Below are positions 16,147 to 27,162 of a stretch of 64,000 bases of DNA, piece after piece. Source of the DNA: Paenibacillus zeisoli (GTDB lineage Bacteria; Bacillota; Bacilli; Paenibacillales; Paenibacillaceae); contig NZ_RZNX01000006.1 in assembly GCF_003994465.1 (NCBI RefSeq), positions 124,001 through 188,000 on the forward strand. The letters run 5' to 3'. Position 1 is the first letter of the stretch. The number at the start of each line of letters is the position of its first letter. Below the pieces are notes generated by a model, which was not told the origin of the DNA, ran no database searches, and saw nothing but the letters and a program-made list of their open reading frames with translations. A program made the position numbers and the translations under genes.

Positions 16147-17369
16147 TTCAGCACACGCTCCATTTCTGGTAGAGAATAAGGGAGCTGTACCTCGACAGCA
16201 AAGCCTTCCTGGCTATCCATACTAAAACGCACGTCTCCGTTACACTCCTTCACTCTTTCCTGCAAATTGATTAATCCAAACCCCGGCTTTAGCTCCGAGG
16301 GGATCTCTCCGTCATTAAATATACATAGAGACAGCCCGTTCACGGAGTAGGTTAGTGAGATTTTGGCCTGCTTTGCTTGACCGTGCTTTTGAGCATTTGT
16401 AAGGGACTCTTGTGTAATTCGATAGGCCGTTAATTGAAGATTAGCAGGTAAGGGCAGAGGGTTCCCATTTACTTCGAAGACGGTCTGGACCTCGGCGAGC
16501 TTGGTGAATTCATCAGCTAGTTGTCTAAGGCTGTCTGTTAGAGAAGTTGACCTGAATGGCTCATCCCGAATCGTACGAACGGACAGCCGGACCTCCTGCA
16601 GAGAGGAGCGGACAAGATCTTCACACTCGAGATAGGTCTGTTCACTGCGTGCTGAATCTATAGGCCTTAGTTTGCGTGCCGCTTGCATTTGGACCAATAA
16701 TGCGGTCAATTTATGACCAACGGTATCATGGATTTCCCGGGCAATTCGGACACGTTCTCTGGCTGCGGCCAACTCCTCCACTTTGAGAGTATAGTTCTTA
16801 AGCTGCTCGTGCGATTCCTTCAGCTGGGTATAGAGCTGAATCGTCTCCTGGCGCCCGCGTTGATATATTTGGAGAAGAAAGCTCACAATTCCGGCAAAAA
16901 TAATAAATGAACAGGAAGTGAAGTAGCTAGCTTGATCAAACCGCTGATATAGATACCAGTCAATGCTTCCCATTGTAACTAGATACCCGATCAATAACAG
17001 AATACTGGCCAAGATCTGCATTCGCGTATTTCTGATTAACATCAGGATCGCCAAGGCTGTAATTCCAATAAATAAATGGTTGGGGAAATTTCCGGCGACA
17101 TAGACATACCCGTAAGAAGCGGATAGTAGAAAATCCAGAATGAGGACATGAATAAGCCAGTTCTTCCTATCTCGCTTGGTAAAGTAATAGAAATTGATGA
17201 GTAGAAAAACCGCCAGTGATATCATCACCAAACTCAATCTCCAAAATAGCGTGAGCGATTGCTGGAAAAAGAAGACCCCCGATAATGTAAAATCAATAAG
17301 CAGTTTTGAGCCCAAAAGAAATTTCCATACCTGGGTATAGTCCTTTGATCTTATCGTGTCCTCGATCAT
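16143..17369 (-). CDS. NarL-type sensor histidine kinase (HisKA_3)
   Basis: A 408-residue membrane kinase. About six hydrophobic segments occupy residues 15-168. A short coiled coil (170-205) is followed by the HisKA_3 dimer domain with the phospho-acceptor His214 in REIHDTVGHKL, and an ATPase domain with NAQKHGQAK (N box) and GFGLINLQERV (G box). No extracellular sensing domain is seen, so the membrane helices may sense envelope stress or an ABC partner. It is coupled by overlap to the downstream response regulator. Confidence 0.92.
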   Translation of the reverse strand: MIEDTIRSKDYTQVWKFLLGSKLLIDFTLSGVFFFQQSLTLFWRLSLVMISLAVFLLINFYYFTKRDRKNWLIHVLILDFLLSASYGYVYVAGNFPNHLFIGITALAILMLIRNTRMQILASILLLIGYLVTMGSIDWYLYQRFDQASYFTSCSFIIFAGIVSFLLQIYQRGRQETIQLYTQLKESHEQLKNYTLKVEELAAARERVRIAREIHDTVGHKLTALLVQMQAARKLRPIDSARSEQTYLECEDLVRSSLQEVRLSVRTIRDEPFRSTSLTDSLRQLADEFTKLAEVQTVFEVNGNPLPLPANLQLTAYRITQESLTNAQKHGQAKQAKISLTYSVNGLSLCIFNDGEIPSELKPGFGLINLQERVKECNGDVRFSMDSQEGFAVEVQLPYSLPEMERVLN

Positions 17370-17508
17370 TCTGCTTCCATCACCTCGCGATTAGTAATAT
17401 CTTTCCTGTAAATTCCATTATAAAAACAACTAGCACATGAGTCCATACCGCAGTAATCTGTTGAACTTTTTATTGAAGGTCCATGATTCTCCTTATTATA
17501 ATCAGGGT

Positions 17509-20169
17509 ATGACAACTACTCCAATCCTGTATACCAAACTATATATTCCCCCGCTTCGGCCAAGTCTTGTTGCCCGCTCACGTCTGACTGAGAGACTGAA
17601 TCAGGGTCTACCGGGTAAGCTGACACTAATCTCTGCTTCTACCGGCTTTGGCAAGACTACGCTGGTCAGCCATTGGCTTACAAGCTGCGAGCGACAAGTC
17701 GCCTGGTTATCGCTGGATGAAGCGGATAACGATTCTACCCGTTTTATGACCTACCTTTTTGCTGCGCTGCAGTCGGTAGGAGCCAGTAGTATGGAGGAGG
17801 GGCTGATTGGGCTTTTTAAGTCCCCGCAACCACCGCCCATCGAATCTATTTTGGCCGCTTTAATTCAGGGGATTACTACGATTTCAGACCCATTCGTCCT
17901 CGTTCTGGACGACTATCACGTGATTCATGACAGACAGATTGACCATGCCCTCGGCTATCTGATCGAGCATATGCCCCCGCAGATGCACATCGTTATGGCT
18001 ACCCGCACGGATCCGCGCCTATCTCTGGCCCGCCTGCGCGCTCGGGGACAATTAACAGAGCTGCGGGCAGCGGATTTGCGCTTTAACTCGTCTGAAACGA
18101 CTGAATTTCTGAGCCGGGAGACAGGCTTATCCCTTACAGCTGAGCATATCTCAGCTTTGGAGACTCGGACGGAGGGCTGGGCCGCGGGACTGCAATTAGC
18201 TGCGATTTCCATGCAGGGGTCTAGCGACATCAGCAGCTTTATTGAATCCTTCACTGGAAGTCATCGCTTCATAACGGATTACCTGATGGAAGAAGTCTTG
18301 GCGCAGCAGCCCGAATATGTCCAGAACTTTCTTCTGGGCACCTCCATCCTTGATCGGTTGTGCGGCCCTTTGTGTGATGCCGTTCTCAGCAGAGAGACAG
18401 ATCCTGATCATGCCGGACCCTCTACCGGGCAGGATACCCTGGAATATCTGGAACGTGCGAACCTCTTCCTCGTTCCGCTGGACCATGAGCGCTGTTGGTA
18501 TCGCTATCACCATCTTTTTGCCGATTTTCTGAGACAGCGGCTCCCCGAGTACAGACAGAATTCCTACCATCTTCGTGCCAGCAGCTGGTATGAAGAACAC
18601 GGGCTTGCCATTGAAGCCTTTCACCATGCCGTATTCGCCCGGGATATAGACCGGGCTGTTCACCTGGCAGAGGGGGATGGAATGCCCTTGCTGTTCCGTG
18701 GAGCGGTGGTTCCTGTCATGAATTGGCTCGAATCCTTACCGGGCAAGGAAATGGATGCCAGACCTTCACTCTGTGTGATGTATGCTTCCGGGCTATTAAT
18801 GAGGGGGCAGATGTCTGGAGTGGAGGAGAAGCTTTCAGCTGCTGAACAAGTTCTGCAAGCGGCCGGGCAGAACGATAAAGCTCGTGATTTAATAGGACAT
18901 ATCGCTTCCATACGCGCCACAGTGGCAGTCAGCAGGCACCAGGCCGAGGTGATCATGGCCGAGTCTCGTCGTGCTCTGGAATATCTGCATCCTGACAACC
19001 TGCCTGTCCGTACGGCGACGATCTGGACACTGGGCTATGCGTACCAGCTTCTCGGGGATCGTGCCGGAGCCGGTAAAGCCTACGCCGAAGCGTTATCGAA
19101 CAGTCAGAGGATCGGGCATATCATGATCACGATTATGGCCACACTGGGCCTTGGAATCATACAGGAATCTGACAATCAGCTTCATGCCGCAGCTGAGACC
19201 TACCGGCTTGTTCTTGATATGGCAGGAGATCCGCCGCTGCCGGCTGCTTGTGAAGCGTACCTGGGCTTGGCCCGGTTAAGTTATGAATGGAACGACCTGG
19301 AGGGTGCCCAAGAGTTAGGACAGCGGAGTGTAGAGTTAGCACAGCAGCTCGAACAGGCGGATAGAGTCGTTGCGGGTGAATTGTTCCTGGCCCGAATAAA
19401 GCTTGCACTTGGAGAGGTGAGCAGTGCTGCCTATATTCTGGCCAAGGCTGATCAGATCGCCAGGCAGCACAACTTCGATCATCAGCTTCCCCGCATTGCA
19501 GCCGCACACGTGACCTTACTGCTTCGCCAAGGGGAGCTCAAGGCAGCCGCCCAATTAGCACAGAAACACGAACTGCATCTAGCTAAAGCCCGGCTTCATC
19601 TGGCACAGGGTGATACCACTGCCGCACTATCGGTACTTATGCTACTGCGGAATAAGGCTCAGGAGAAGCAGCTTCACGATGAAACGCTCAAGGTGATGGT
19701 ACTGCAGGCTGCTGTTCTCTATGTACACGGAGATAAATTAGCAGCTGTGAAAATTTTGACTGAAGCTCTAACGATGGCTGAGCCGAGCGGCTTCCTCCGG
19801 ATTTTTCTAGACGAGGGCAGTGATATCGAGCGGCTTCTTTGTGAGACGGCTGCTCATGGAATCATGAAGGTTTATGTAGGTAAGCTGCTGTCAGCGTTTC
19901 AAGGAGAGGGACTGAAAAGTCAGGTCCTCGCTCCTTCTGATCATTCCGACCGCGCTGTCCAGGCTGCAACCCTAATCGAGCCATTAAGTGGGCGGGAGCT
20001 CGAGGTTCTTCGCCTCATTGCAGAGGGGCTCTCGAATCTTGAGATTAGCGAGCGGCTGCATATCGCACTGACTACGGTTAAGGGGCATAACCGGATTATA
20101 TTTGATAAACTTCAGGTATCTAGGCGCACTGAGGCCGTAGCACGTGCCCGAGCACTGGGGCTGCTGTGA
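17509..20169 (+). CDS. MalT-like LuxR-family ATP-dependent transcriptional activator
   Basis: An 886-residue STAND-type regulator. The N-terminal NTPase has a P-loop ASTGFGKT at about residues 43-50 and LVLDDYHVI as Walker B. A winged-helix and long tetratricopeptide-like helical region follows (about 330-790). The C-terminal LuxR domain (about 820-886) is [39 protein letters not shown] 17509 fits the family N-terminus ([18 protein letters not shown]), although its ribosome site is weak. The next gene encodes a dehydrogenase, 112 bases downstream, a pairing common in Bacillales. It is probably activated by a small ligand. Confidence 0.9.
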   Translation: MTTTPILYTKLYIPPLRPSLVARSRLTERLNQGLPGKLTLISASTGFGKTTLVSHWLTSCERQVAWLSLDEADNDSTRFMTYLFAALQSVGASSMEEGLIGLFKSPQPPPIESILAALIQGITTISDPFVLVLDDYHVIHDRQIDHALGYLIEHMPPQMHIVMATRTDPRLSLARLRARGQLTELRAADLRFNSSETTEFLSRETGLSLTAEHISALETRTEGWAAGLQLAAISMQGSSDISSFIESFTGSHRFITDYLMEEVLAQQPEYVQNFLLGTSILDRLCGPLCDAVLSRETDPDHAGPSTGQDTLEYLERANLFLVPLDHERCWYRYHHLFADFLRQRLPEYRQNSYHLRASSWYEEHGLAIEAFHHAVFARDIDRAVHLAEGDGMPLLFRGAVVPVMNWLESLPGKEMDARPSLCVMYASGLLMRGQMSGVEEKLSAAEQVLQAAGQNDKARDLIGHIASIRATVAVSRHQAEVIMAESRRALEYLHPDNLPVRTATIWTLGYAYQLLGDRAGAGKAYAEALSNSQRIGHIMITIMATLGLGIIQESDNQLHAAAETYRLVLDMAGDPPLPAACEAYLGLARLSYEWNDLEGAQELGQRSVELAQQLEQADRVVAGELFLARIKLALGEVSSAAYILAKADQIARQHNFDHQLPRIAAAHVTLLLRQGELKAAAQLAQKHELHLAKARLHLAQGDTTAALSVLMLLRNKAQEKQLHDETLKVMVLQAAVLYVHGDKLAAVKILTEALTMAEPSGFLRIFLDEGSDIERLLCETAAHGIMKVYVGKLLSAFQGEGLKSQVLAPSDHSDRAVQAATLIEPLSGRELEVLRLIAEGLSNLEISERLHIALTTVKGHNRIIFDKLQVSRRTEAVARARALGLL

Positions 20170-20281
20170 TCCCTGCGCACATTACGGTGGCCTTTATTTT
20201 GTAAAACCATACTTTAGTAGCTATATGAGCATACCGTACTGCGAATATACTAGTTGCAAATTCAGGTTTGGAGGCTATCTT

Positions 20282-21193
20282 ATGAAGGCGATAGTATGTA
20301 CACAGTACGGGTCAGCAGATGTGCTCAAGCTCAGGGAAGTAGACCAGGTTATGCCAAAGGACAATGAGGTGCGGATCAAGGTTCATGCAACGACCGTAAC
20401 TGCGGGGGATATCAGGGTTCGTGCTTTTCAAAGCCCTCTCTTGCTGTGGATTCCCATGCGCTTGGTTCTGGGTCTTCGTAAGCCTAGAAAACCTGTTCTT
20501 GGAGTCGAATTAGCAGGTGTGGTTGAAGCTGTTGGCAAGGATGTTAAGAGGTATAAGGTGGGCGATTCGGTGTTTGCATTAACCGGGATGAAATTCGGCG
20601 GCCATGCCGAGTATGCCTGCCTTTCTGAGAATAGCTTGATGGAGATCAAGCCGGAACATGTATCCTATGAAGAATCTGCTTCTATTTTATTCGGAGGAAC
20701 TACAGCGATATATTTTCTGGGAAAAGGCAATATTCAGCAGGGCCAGAAAGTCCTGATCTATGGCGCTTCTGGAACAGTGGGGACTGCGGCGGTACAGCTT
20801 GCAAAGTACTTTGGAGCCGAGGTGACCGGGGTGTGCAGTGGAGCCAATCTGGAAATGGTGAAGTCCTTGGGAGCCGATAGGGTCGTTGATTATACGAAAG
20901 AAGATTTTGCTAGTCAAAATGAGCACTATGACCTGATCTTCGATGCGGTCGGGAAATGCTCAAAATCCAGATGCAAGAATGCACTAACTCCCGGCGGTTC
21001 TTACGTGACCGTGGATGGACAGGGCATTGCCAAGGTACTTCCTCAGGATCTCCTGTTCATCAAGGAGCTTATGGAGCAGGGGAATTTAAGGTCCGTCATT
21101 GATCGAACCTACCCGCTGGAGCAAATTCCTGAAGCTCACAGGTATGTAGAGAAAGGCCATAAGAAGGGCAGTGTAGTCATTCAGGTGAGTTAA
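20282..21193 (+). CDS. NAD(P)-dependent quinone-oxidoreductase-like dehydrogenase
   Basis: A 303-residue medium-chain dehydrogenase with the GroES-like domain first (GVELAGVVEAVGKDVKRYKV near residues 75-95) and a Rossmann domain starting at VLIYGASGTVGTAAVQLAK near residue 157. Catalytic zinc ligands are absent. GGAGG precedes ATG 20282; upstream sequence overlapping the MalT-like gene is not needed. It probably reduces an enone or quinone, and may be activated by the upstream LuxR-type regulator. Confidence 0.87.
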   Translation: MKAIVCTQYGSADVLKLREVDQVMPKDNEVRIKVHATTVTAGDIRVRAFQSPLLLWIPMRLVLGLRKPRKPVLGVELAGVVEAVGKDVKRYKVGDSVFALTGMKFGGHAEYACLSENSLMEIKPEHVSYEESASILFGGTTAIYFLGKGNIQQGQKVLIYGASGTVGTAAVQLAKYFGAEVTGVCSGANLEMVKSLGADRVVDYTKEDFASQNEHYDLIFDAVGKCSKSRCKNALTPGGSYVTVDGQGIAKVLPQDLLFIKELMEQGNLRSVIDRTYPLEQIPEAHRYVEKGHKKGSVVIQVS

Positions 21194-21230
21194 GCCGAAA
21201 AGACAAACAAATAACAAAATTAAGATGCTG

Positions 21231-21267
21231 AGAAGCCCCGTAGATGTGAGACAAGGGGTTTTCTTTT
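21231..21267 (+). terminator. Terminator after the dehydrogenase gene
   Basis: AGAAGCCCC pairs with GGGGTTTTCT through a 14-base loop, followed by a T-rich tail. Confidence 0.55.
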
Positions 21268-21275
21268 GTTTGAGC

Positions 21276-22272
<997 letters not shown>

Positions 22273-22378
22273 AATGAACCCCTTATATATTTGAACTATT
22301 GAACTACAGATAAGGCATGAGTGTGAGAAGGAATCATTCCATACTCATGCCTACTGGCAATTCTTAAGTTTGAATATA

Positions 22379-22425
22379 AATCATCTTTGTTGCAAATGCA
22401 ACAAAGATGATTGCATTTGCAACAA
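22379..22425. repeat. Long palindrome with a third inverted copy
   Basis: A perfect 16-base stem (22379-22394 and 22397-22412) has only two bases between the arms. The internal TTGTTGCAAATGCAA (22388-22402) recurs inverted as TTGCATTTGCAACAA (22411-22425). It lies between the SDR 3' end and the MarR/GNAT operon. It may be a MarR operator or the SDR terminator; the tiny loop and poor T-run favour an operator. Confidence 0.6.
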
Positions 22426-22445
22426 AAAATTAAGAAGACTAAAGC

Positions 22446-23210
22446 TTACAAATGTGAGCCGCCGGAAGCATCGATAAGCTGACCCGTTACCCAGCGGCTA
22501 TCTGAGGAAGCCAGGAAGGCCGCGATATCCGCAATATCTGCGGGCTGGCCTACCCGGTTGAATGCGGAGAGGCCGGCTACGAACTTTTCTCCATCAGGAT
22601 CCTGCAGTGTCCCTGCATTCATGTCCGTATTGATAATACCCGGCTGAATGGCATTAACGGTAATATTGCGTGGTCCGAGGTGTTTGGCCAAAGCCAGTGT
22701 GAAGGTGTTAATCGCGCCCTTGGTCAGGCTGTAACCGAATACTGCGGGGTAGGCAGTTCGGGTCACGACGGAGGATAAGTTGATGATTCGTCCGCCATCT
22801 CTCAGCCGTGGGAGCGCTTGCTGGGTAAGGAAGAGCGGGACCTTAACATTAATGTTAAGGACCTCATCTATCGCTTCCTCAGTTAATTCTTCCAAGGATA
22901 ACACCTGGCCGATTCCCGCATTATTTACGAGAATATCGAACTCTGTACTTCCCGTCTGTTCCTCCAGCTGTACGTCAAGCAGATGAATGAACGCTTCGAT
23001 ATGATTTAATGTACTGAACTCTGTGCCGATCGCGAATGCTTTGCCTCCAAAATTATTGATCTCTTGAACTACCTGCTCCGCTGCAGCTTGGTTCCTGGCA
23101 TAATGTACAGCAACCAACGCGCCCTCCTGAGCCAGACGCAGTGCAATGGAACGGCCAATCCCGCGGCTGGCCCCTGTGACCAGCGCTGTCTTACCTTGTA
23201 ACGTATTCAT
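22446..23210 (-). CDS. SDR-family oxidoreductase
   Basis: A 254-residue classical SDR. The cofactor motif TGASRGIG is at residues 12-19, NNAG at 96-99, and Tyr160 and Lys164 lie in the YSLTK motif. The C-terminal WVTGQLIDASGGSHL is typical of FabG-like SDRs. The alanine-rich N-terminus and VAVHYARN at the second strand suggest NADPH preference. The substrate is unknown. Ribosome site AAGGAG precedes the start. It is divergent from the AlaX gene. Confidence 0.9.
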   Translation of the reverse strand: MNTLQGKTALVTGASRGIGRSIALRLAQEGALVAVHYARNQAAAEQVVQEINNFGGKAFAIGTEFSTLNHIEAFIHLLDVQLEEQTGSTEFDILVNNAGIGQVLSLEELTEEAIDEVLNINVKVPLFLTQQALPRLRDGGRIINLSSVVTRTAYPAVFGYSLTKGAINTFTLALAKHLGPRNITVNAIQPGIINTDMNAGTLQDPDGEKFVAGLSAFNRVGQPADIADIAAFLASSDSRWVTGQLIDASGGSHL

Positions 23211-23384
23211 ATACTCATCTCCTTCTTATTGTCTCATCTCCAGTTCTATCACAAGGGAAGTTTCAATTTGTTGCTCTCTCATTCGAGAGTATGCCATTGG
23301 CGTGAAGATGGAATTATAGTAAGCTTGTGCAATACCGAAGTTGTACTGAACTAGGAAAGGTCTAAATGGGAAAGGAACTGGATA

Positions 23385-24554
23385 ATGACCAAGAAGCTTT
23401 ATTATGATTCCGCCTACACTACCGAATGGCAGACGGGTATTAGTCAGGTTCTCGAAAGAGAGGACGGGCTCTATATTACTTTGGAGGAGACCGCTTATTA
23501 TCCGCATGGAGGCGGACAGCCCTGTGACCTGGGATGGATCAATGAGATCCCTGTTCTGGATGTGATTCTTGAGGGGAATGCGGTTCTGCATAAGCTGGAA
23601 CGCCAGCCCGAAGGGGAGCGGGTCAGCTGCCGGGTGGATTGGAAGCGGAGGTTCGACCATATGAAGCACCACAGCGGCCAGCATCTGCTGTCAGCTGTAT
23701 GTCTGAATCTGCTTGACGCCTTGACCGTCAGCTTCCACCTGGGAGACGACTATGCCACGATTGATATAGACAAGCTGGATTTGACGAACGAACAGTTGAC
23801 CGCCATCGAATGTGAAGCCAACCGTCTGATCTATCTGAACCGCAGTATTGACAGTTATTTTGTTACTAACGAAGAAGCCGCGCACCTCCCACTGGTGAAG
23901 CAGCCTAAAGTGACGGAGAACATTCGGATTGTTGAGATTGCCGGTGTGGAATATAATGCGTGCGGAGGGACCCATGTTACTTCGACAGGGGAGATCGGCA
24001 TCATCAAGCTGTTGAAGTCTGAGAAGCAGAAGGGAAATACCCGAATCTATTTCAAATGTGGATACCGGGCGCTCGAAGAGTTCAATGCAAGCATGCAGAT
24101 TCTCGCAAGCCTATCGACCAAATTCAATACGGGCCGGGATGAAATTCTGGATCGCCTGGAGAAATGGGAGCATGAGCATAAGCAGCTTCAACTGGAATTG
24201 GCAGCTGTAAAGGCAGAGAACGACAGCTATTTCGCGCAGAAGCTCTTATCCGGAGCTGAAGGCAGTCTAATTATGCATGTTTTTGAGAACAAGCCGATGA
24301 AGGATATGCAGACGCTTGCGGTCAAGCTGAGTGAAGGCGGCGGGCGGTATGTGCTGCTTGCTTCAGAGCAGGAACATAAGGTTGTCCTTGCCCAGAACGG
24401 GAACCAGGAGCTTTCCTGCGGGGCTTACTTCAAAGAGAATCTTGGAACCTATCATGGAAAAGGCGGGGGCAGTGATAAGCTGGCTCAGGCCGGGTTCCCA
24501 AGCTGGGATGATGCTGCTGCCTTTATCGAATTTACAAGACAATCCCTAAGCTAG
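23385..24554 (+). CDS. Alanyl-tRNA editing protein, AlaX-L type
   Basis: A 389-residue free-standing trans-editing protein. The editing domain has the zinc ligands HSGQH (His96, His100) and CGGTH (Cys193, His197), the last close to the end of the domain. It is followed by a coiled-coil region around 240-275 (LEKWEHEHKQLQLELAAVK) and a DHHA1 domain with the glycine-rich YHGKGGGSDKLAQAG near residue 355. It deacylates Ser- or Gly-mischarged tRNA-Ala, preventing mistranslation. It is monocistronic with a strong terminator. Confidence 0.93.
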   Translation: MTKKLYYDSAYTTEWQTGISQVLEREDGLYITLEETAYYPHGGGQPCDLGWINEIPVLDVILEGNAVLHKLERQPEGERVSCRVDWKRRFDHMKHHSGQHLLSAVCLNLLDALTVSFHLGDDYATIDIDKLDLTNEQLTAIECEANRLIYLNRSIDSYFVTNEEAAHLPLVKQPKVTENIRIVEIAGVEYNACGGTHVTSTGEIGIIKLLKSEKQKGNTRIYFKCGYRALEEFNASMQILASLSTKFNTGRDEILDRLEKWEHEHKQLQLELAAVKAENDSYFAQKLLSGAEGSLIMHVFENKPMKDMQTLAVKLSEGGGRYVLLASEQEHKVVLAQNGNQELSCGAYFKENLGTYHGKGGGSDKLAQAGFPSWDDAAAFIEFTRQSLS

Positions 24555-24615
24555 TAGCGGGCTGCTTATATGTCCGCTGCTTGAGCCAGAGACACATAGG
24601 TTCATGAACCCAAAT

Positions 24616-24660
24616 AAAGCCGTGTAGATACAAGCTAACCTTGTGTCTATACGGCTTTTT
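24616..24660 (+). terminator. Terminator after the AlaX gene
   Basis: AAAGCCGTGTAGATACAAG pairs with CTTGTGTCTATACGGCTTT around a CTAAC loop, with T5. The same hairpin may serve the convergent TetR gene. Confidence 0.8.
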
Positions 24661-24677
24661 GGTGCGCTAAGCCATGC

Positions 24678-25295
24678 CTATTTATACAAATAAACCACAA
24701 TCATGCGGACGAGCTCATTCTTCAGGCGGTCAGCGGAGACGTTCCTGGGTGAGAACACGATCATATCGACAATGCTGTTCAGGGCCTCGAAAACAACCCA
24801 TGAGGCAGCCTCCAGATCTTCAACCTTAAGATCGCCCTGACCCTGTTGAAGGTAGCTCAAAGTTTTGCGGCGGCCAAGGTCGAACTGTTCATCCATAAGC
24901 GACTGAATTTCTTTATCAGAGTTGTACATAACCGCAAGTTCCTTATGGAACTCCGAATAGACCTGGTGCGACTCAAGAAGGCTGTCCACCATATGAGCAA
25001 TGGCCGTATGCTTGTCCATACTCTTGAAGTCAACTTCACCAAGAGAAGCATCAACCCGGGCTAACAGATTTTCATTATAAAGCTTCAGAGAATCTATGAA
25101 CACAGCTCTCTTATCCGTGAAGTAGGAGTAGAAGCTTCCGGTCGATACTCCTGCTGCAGCAGAGATTTGCTTCGTATTGGTATTGTGATAGCCCTTCTCG
25201 GAGAAAAGCTTCATGGCTGCCTGAATAATGGCTTCCTTGGTCTTGATGCTCCGCTCCTGCTGTGGAGTTCTTACTTTATCTTCAGTCTCGCCCAT
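24678..25295 (-). CDS. TetR/AcrR-family regulator of the DHA2 efflux gene
   Basis: A 205-residue TetR protein. The helix-turn-helix covers residues 15-60 (KEAIIQAAMKLFSEKGYHNT, then VSTGSFYSYFTDKRAVF). ATG 25295 is chosen over a longer frame because GGGGGA precedes it and the extension would run into the operator region. It is divergent from a 14-helix MFS exporter, and three TGAAC-N4-GTTCA palindromes lie between them. It very probably represses both genes. Confidence 0.9.
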   Translation of the reverse strand: MGETEDKVRTPQQERSIKTKEAIIQAAMKLFSEKGYHNTNTKQISAAAGVSTGSFYSYFTDKRAVFIDSLKLYNENLLARVDASLGEVDFKSMDKHTAIAHMVDSLLESHQVYSEFHKELAVMYNSDKEIQSLMDEQFDLGRRKTLSYLQQGQGDLKVEDLEAASWVVFEALNSIVDMIVFSPRNVSADRLKNELVRMIVVYLYK

Positions 25296-25359
25296 TACAT
25301 TCCCGTCCCCCTTTTGTATCTCGATTGTAGAGGAGAGACTTCGGACTGTCAACGAAAGG

Positions 25360-25434
25360 TGAACTAAAGTTCATAATTTCGATTGACAAATATGAACTAT
25401 AGTTCATATAATTACAAACATGAACAAAAGTTCA
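25360..25434 (+). promoter_or_regulatory. Promoter with three TetR operators for the DHA2 transporter
   Basis: TGAACTAAAGTTCA (25360-25373), the perfect palindrome ATATGAACTATAGTTCATAT (25390-25409) and TGAACAAAAGTTCA (25421-25434) share TGAAC-N4-GTTCA. The promoter TTGACA (25383-25388), 18 bases, TATAAT (25407-25412) has the central operator in its spacer. Confidence 0.85.
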
Positions 25435-25455
25435 TATTATAAGGAGGGTTAAGGA

Positions 25456-27156
25456 ATGAGTATGAGACTCAGAAGAGTATTCATTTTTACAGCGATTGTG
25501 CTGGGTTATTTCATGGCTCTATTGGACACGACCATAATTAACATTGCTTTACCGGAGATGACGCGTCATTTTGGCGGGACCGTGTCGGAGATTTCCTGGG
25601 TAATGAACGGGTATAATTTAGCTTTTGCTGCCCTCATTCTGACCGCATCCAGGCTGGCGGACCAATTCGGACGGAAGAAAGTATTTATTATTGGCGTTGT
25701 GGTATTCACCTTAGCTTCACTCCTTGCCGGCTTCTCATCAAGTCTTGCGATGCTGATCGTCTTCAGAGTAATCCAGGGTCTGGCCGGTGCGATTATAGTC
25801 CCTGTGACTATTCCTTTAACGACAACCTCCTTTCCAAAAGAACAGCATGGAGTGATCATTGGCGTATGGGGCGCTATTGCTGGATTGGCTGCTGCATGCG
25901 GCCCCTCTCTGGGTGGGATGATTACAGAGAAGCTGAGTTGGGCATGGATTTTCTTTGTAAATGTGCCACTGGGGCTGCTTAGTATCCTGTTGACCCTGCT
26001 GTTCATAAAAGAATCCAGAGATGATTCAGCAAGCAGGTCGATCGATTACGGAGGGATGCTTGGAATCACGGGAGCCATGCTTGCTCTTACGTACGCCTTA
26101 ATTGAGGCAAAGGATTACGGCTGGAACTCTGGTTATATCTACAGCTTGATGGGTGCCGGATTGTTCTGTCTGCTGATATTCTTCTATATCCAGTGGAAGG
26201 TGAAGGAGCCTATGCTTCCTCTTATGCTCCTTAGAATTTCGGCATTCAACGGCTCCTCACTAACCCTGCTTATCGTAGGCGCTGCACTATCCAATATCGC
26301 ACTATTGACTTCCTTCTTCCTAATTAGCGTGTTAGGAATGACTGTACTTAAGGCCGGGCTGGTCTTGTCGATGCTGGCAGTAGGGTCCATCGTGAGCTCG
26401 GCAGTCTCGGGAGGTCTGTCGGGTAAGTACGGCAGCCGCTGGTTCGCGGCCTCAGGGGTTGCTGTAATAGGCGGGGCTACTTATTCTTTAAGCAGCCTTG
26501 GTGTGAATTCTGCAGTTGGAGATGTGCTGATCCGGCTGGCGGCAGCGGGGATTGGAGTAGGTCTTACCATGGCGCCGGTCATGTCTTCGGCCATCCGCCA
26601 TGTTCCTGAAGAGAAGGTCGGGATAGCTTCAGGTGTAATCAACATGTCCAAGGCATTTGGGAGTGTGCTTGGAGTAGCTATCATAGTGACCTTGTTCCAG
26701 CTCAATATCAACGATCAGGTTGAAACCGCCAAGGTTCTAAGTGCTGAGGCCATTCAGAATGACTCGAAGCTTCTGCCAGCCAGCCGGGAGATCCTGGTCA
26801 GTGTCATGAACAAGCTTCAGAGCCGGGGCGGCACTGAGGACGGAGTAACCGGTATCGATAGTACGACGGATAGTGAGGGGATTGAACAGAGTATAGAGCA
26901 GGCGATCTCTAGGCTTAATCTGGAGGAACAAAAGACCCTTGACGATGATCGCCAGGGTCAGATGAAAGAGATCGAATTGGTGTTGTCGGGTGCAGCAAGC
27001 CGGATGCAAGACGCATCGGTTCAAGCCTTTAACCACACCTTTAAGGTCGCGAGTTACATGGTTGTGCCGGGGATTCTATTTGCACTCTTGAGTGATGGCC
27101 GCAGGGGGCGGAAGCATCGGAAAGTCGTAAAGGGGCTTCATAATGCAGAAGTCTAA
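25456..27156 (+). CDS. DHA2-family (14-helix) MFS multidrug exporter
   Basis: A 566-residue transporter of the EmrB/QacA type. Early motifs include LDTTIINIALPEM in helix 1 (motif D1) and LADQFGRKKVF (motif A) after helix 2, and PVTIPL in helix 4 leads into motif C (GPSLGG) in helix 5. There are 14 predicted helices. A soluble loop of about 120 residues (about 420-540) lies before the last helix, which is longer than usual for the family. Proton-driven drug export from the cytoplasm is expected. AAGGAGGG precedes the start. Expression is probably induced by release of the divergent TetR. Confidence 0.92.
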   Translation: MSMRLRRVFIFTAIVLGYFMALLDTTIINIALPEMTRHFGGTVSEISWVMNGYNLAFAALILTASRLADQFGRKKVFIIGVVVFTLASLLAGFSSSLAMLIVFRVIQGLAGAIIVPVTIPLTTTSFPKEQHGVIIGVWGAIAGLAAACGPSLGGMITEKLSWAWIFFVNVPLGLLSILLTLLFIKESRDDSASRSIDYGGMLGITGAMLALTYALIEAKDYGWNSGYIYSLMGAGLFCLLIFFYIQWKVKEPMLPLMLLRISAFNGSSLTLLIVGAALSNIALLTSFFLISVLGMTVLKAGLVLSMLAVGSIVSSAVSGGLSGKYGSRWFAASGVAVIGGATYSLSSLGVNSAVGDVLIRLAAAGIGVGLTMAPVMSSAIRHVPEEKVGIASGVINMSKAFGSVLGVAIIVTLFQLNINDQVETAKVLSAEAIQNDSKLLPASREILVSVMNKLQSRGGTEDGVTGIDSTTDSEGIEQSIEQAISRLNLEEQKTLDDDRQGQMKEIELVLSGAASRMQDASVQAFNHTFKVASYMVVPGILFALLSDGRRGRKHRKVVKGLHNAEV

Positions 27157-27162
27157 GGGGCA

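Noticed and set aside
22379..22412. Simple Rho-independent terminator of the SDR gene
   Set aside because: The stem has only a two-base centre and lacks a T-run on the minus strand; an operator is more likely, although termination is not excluded.
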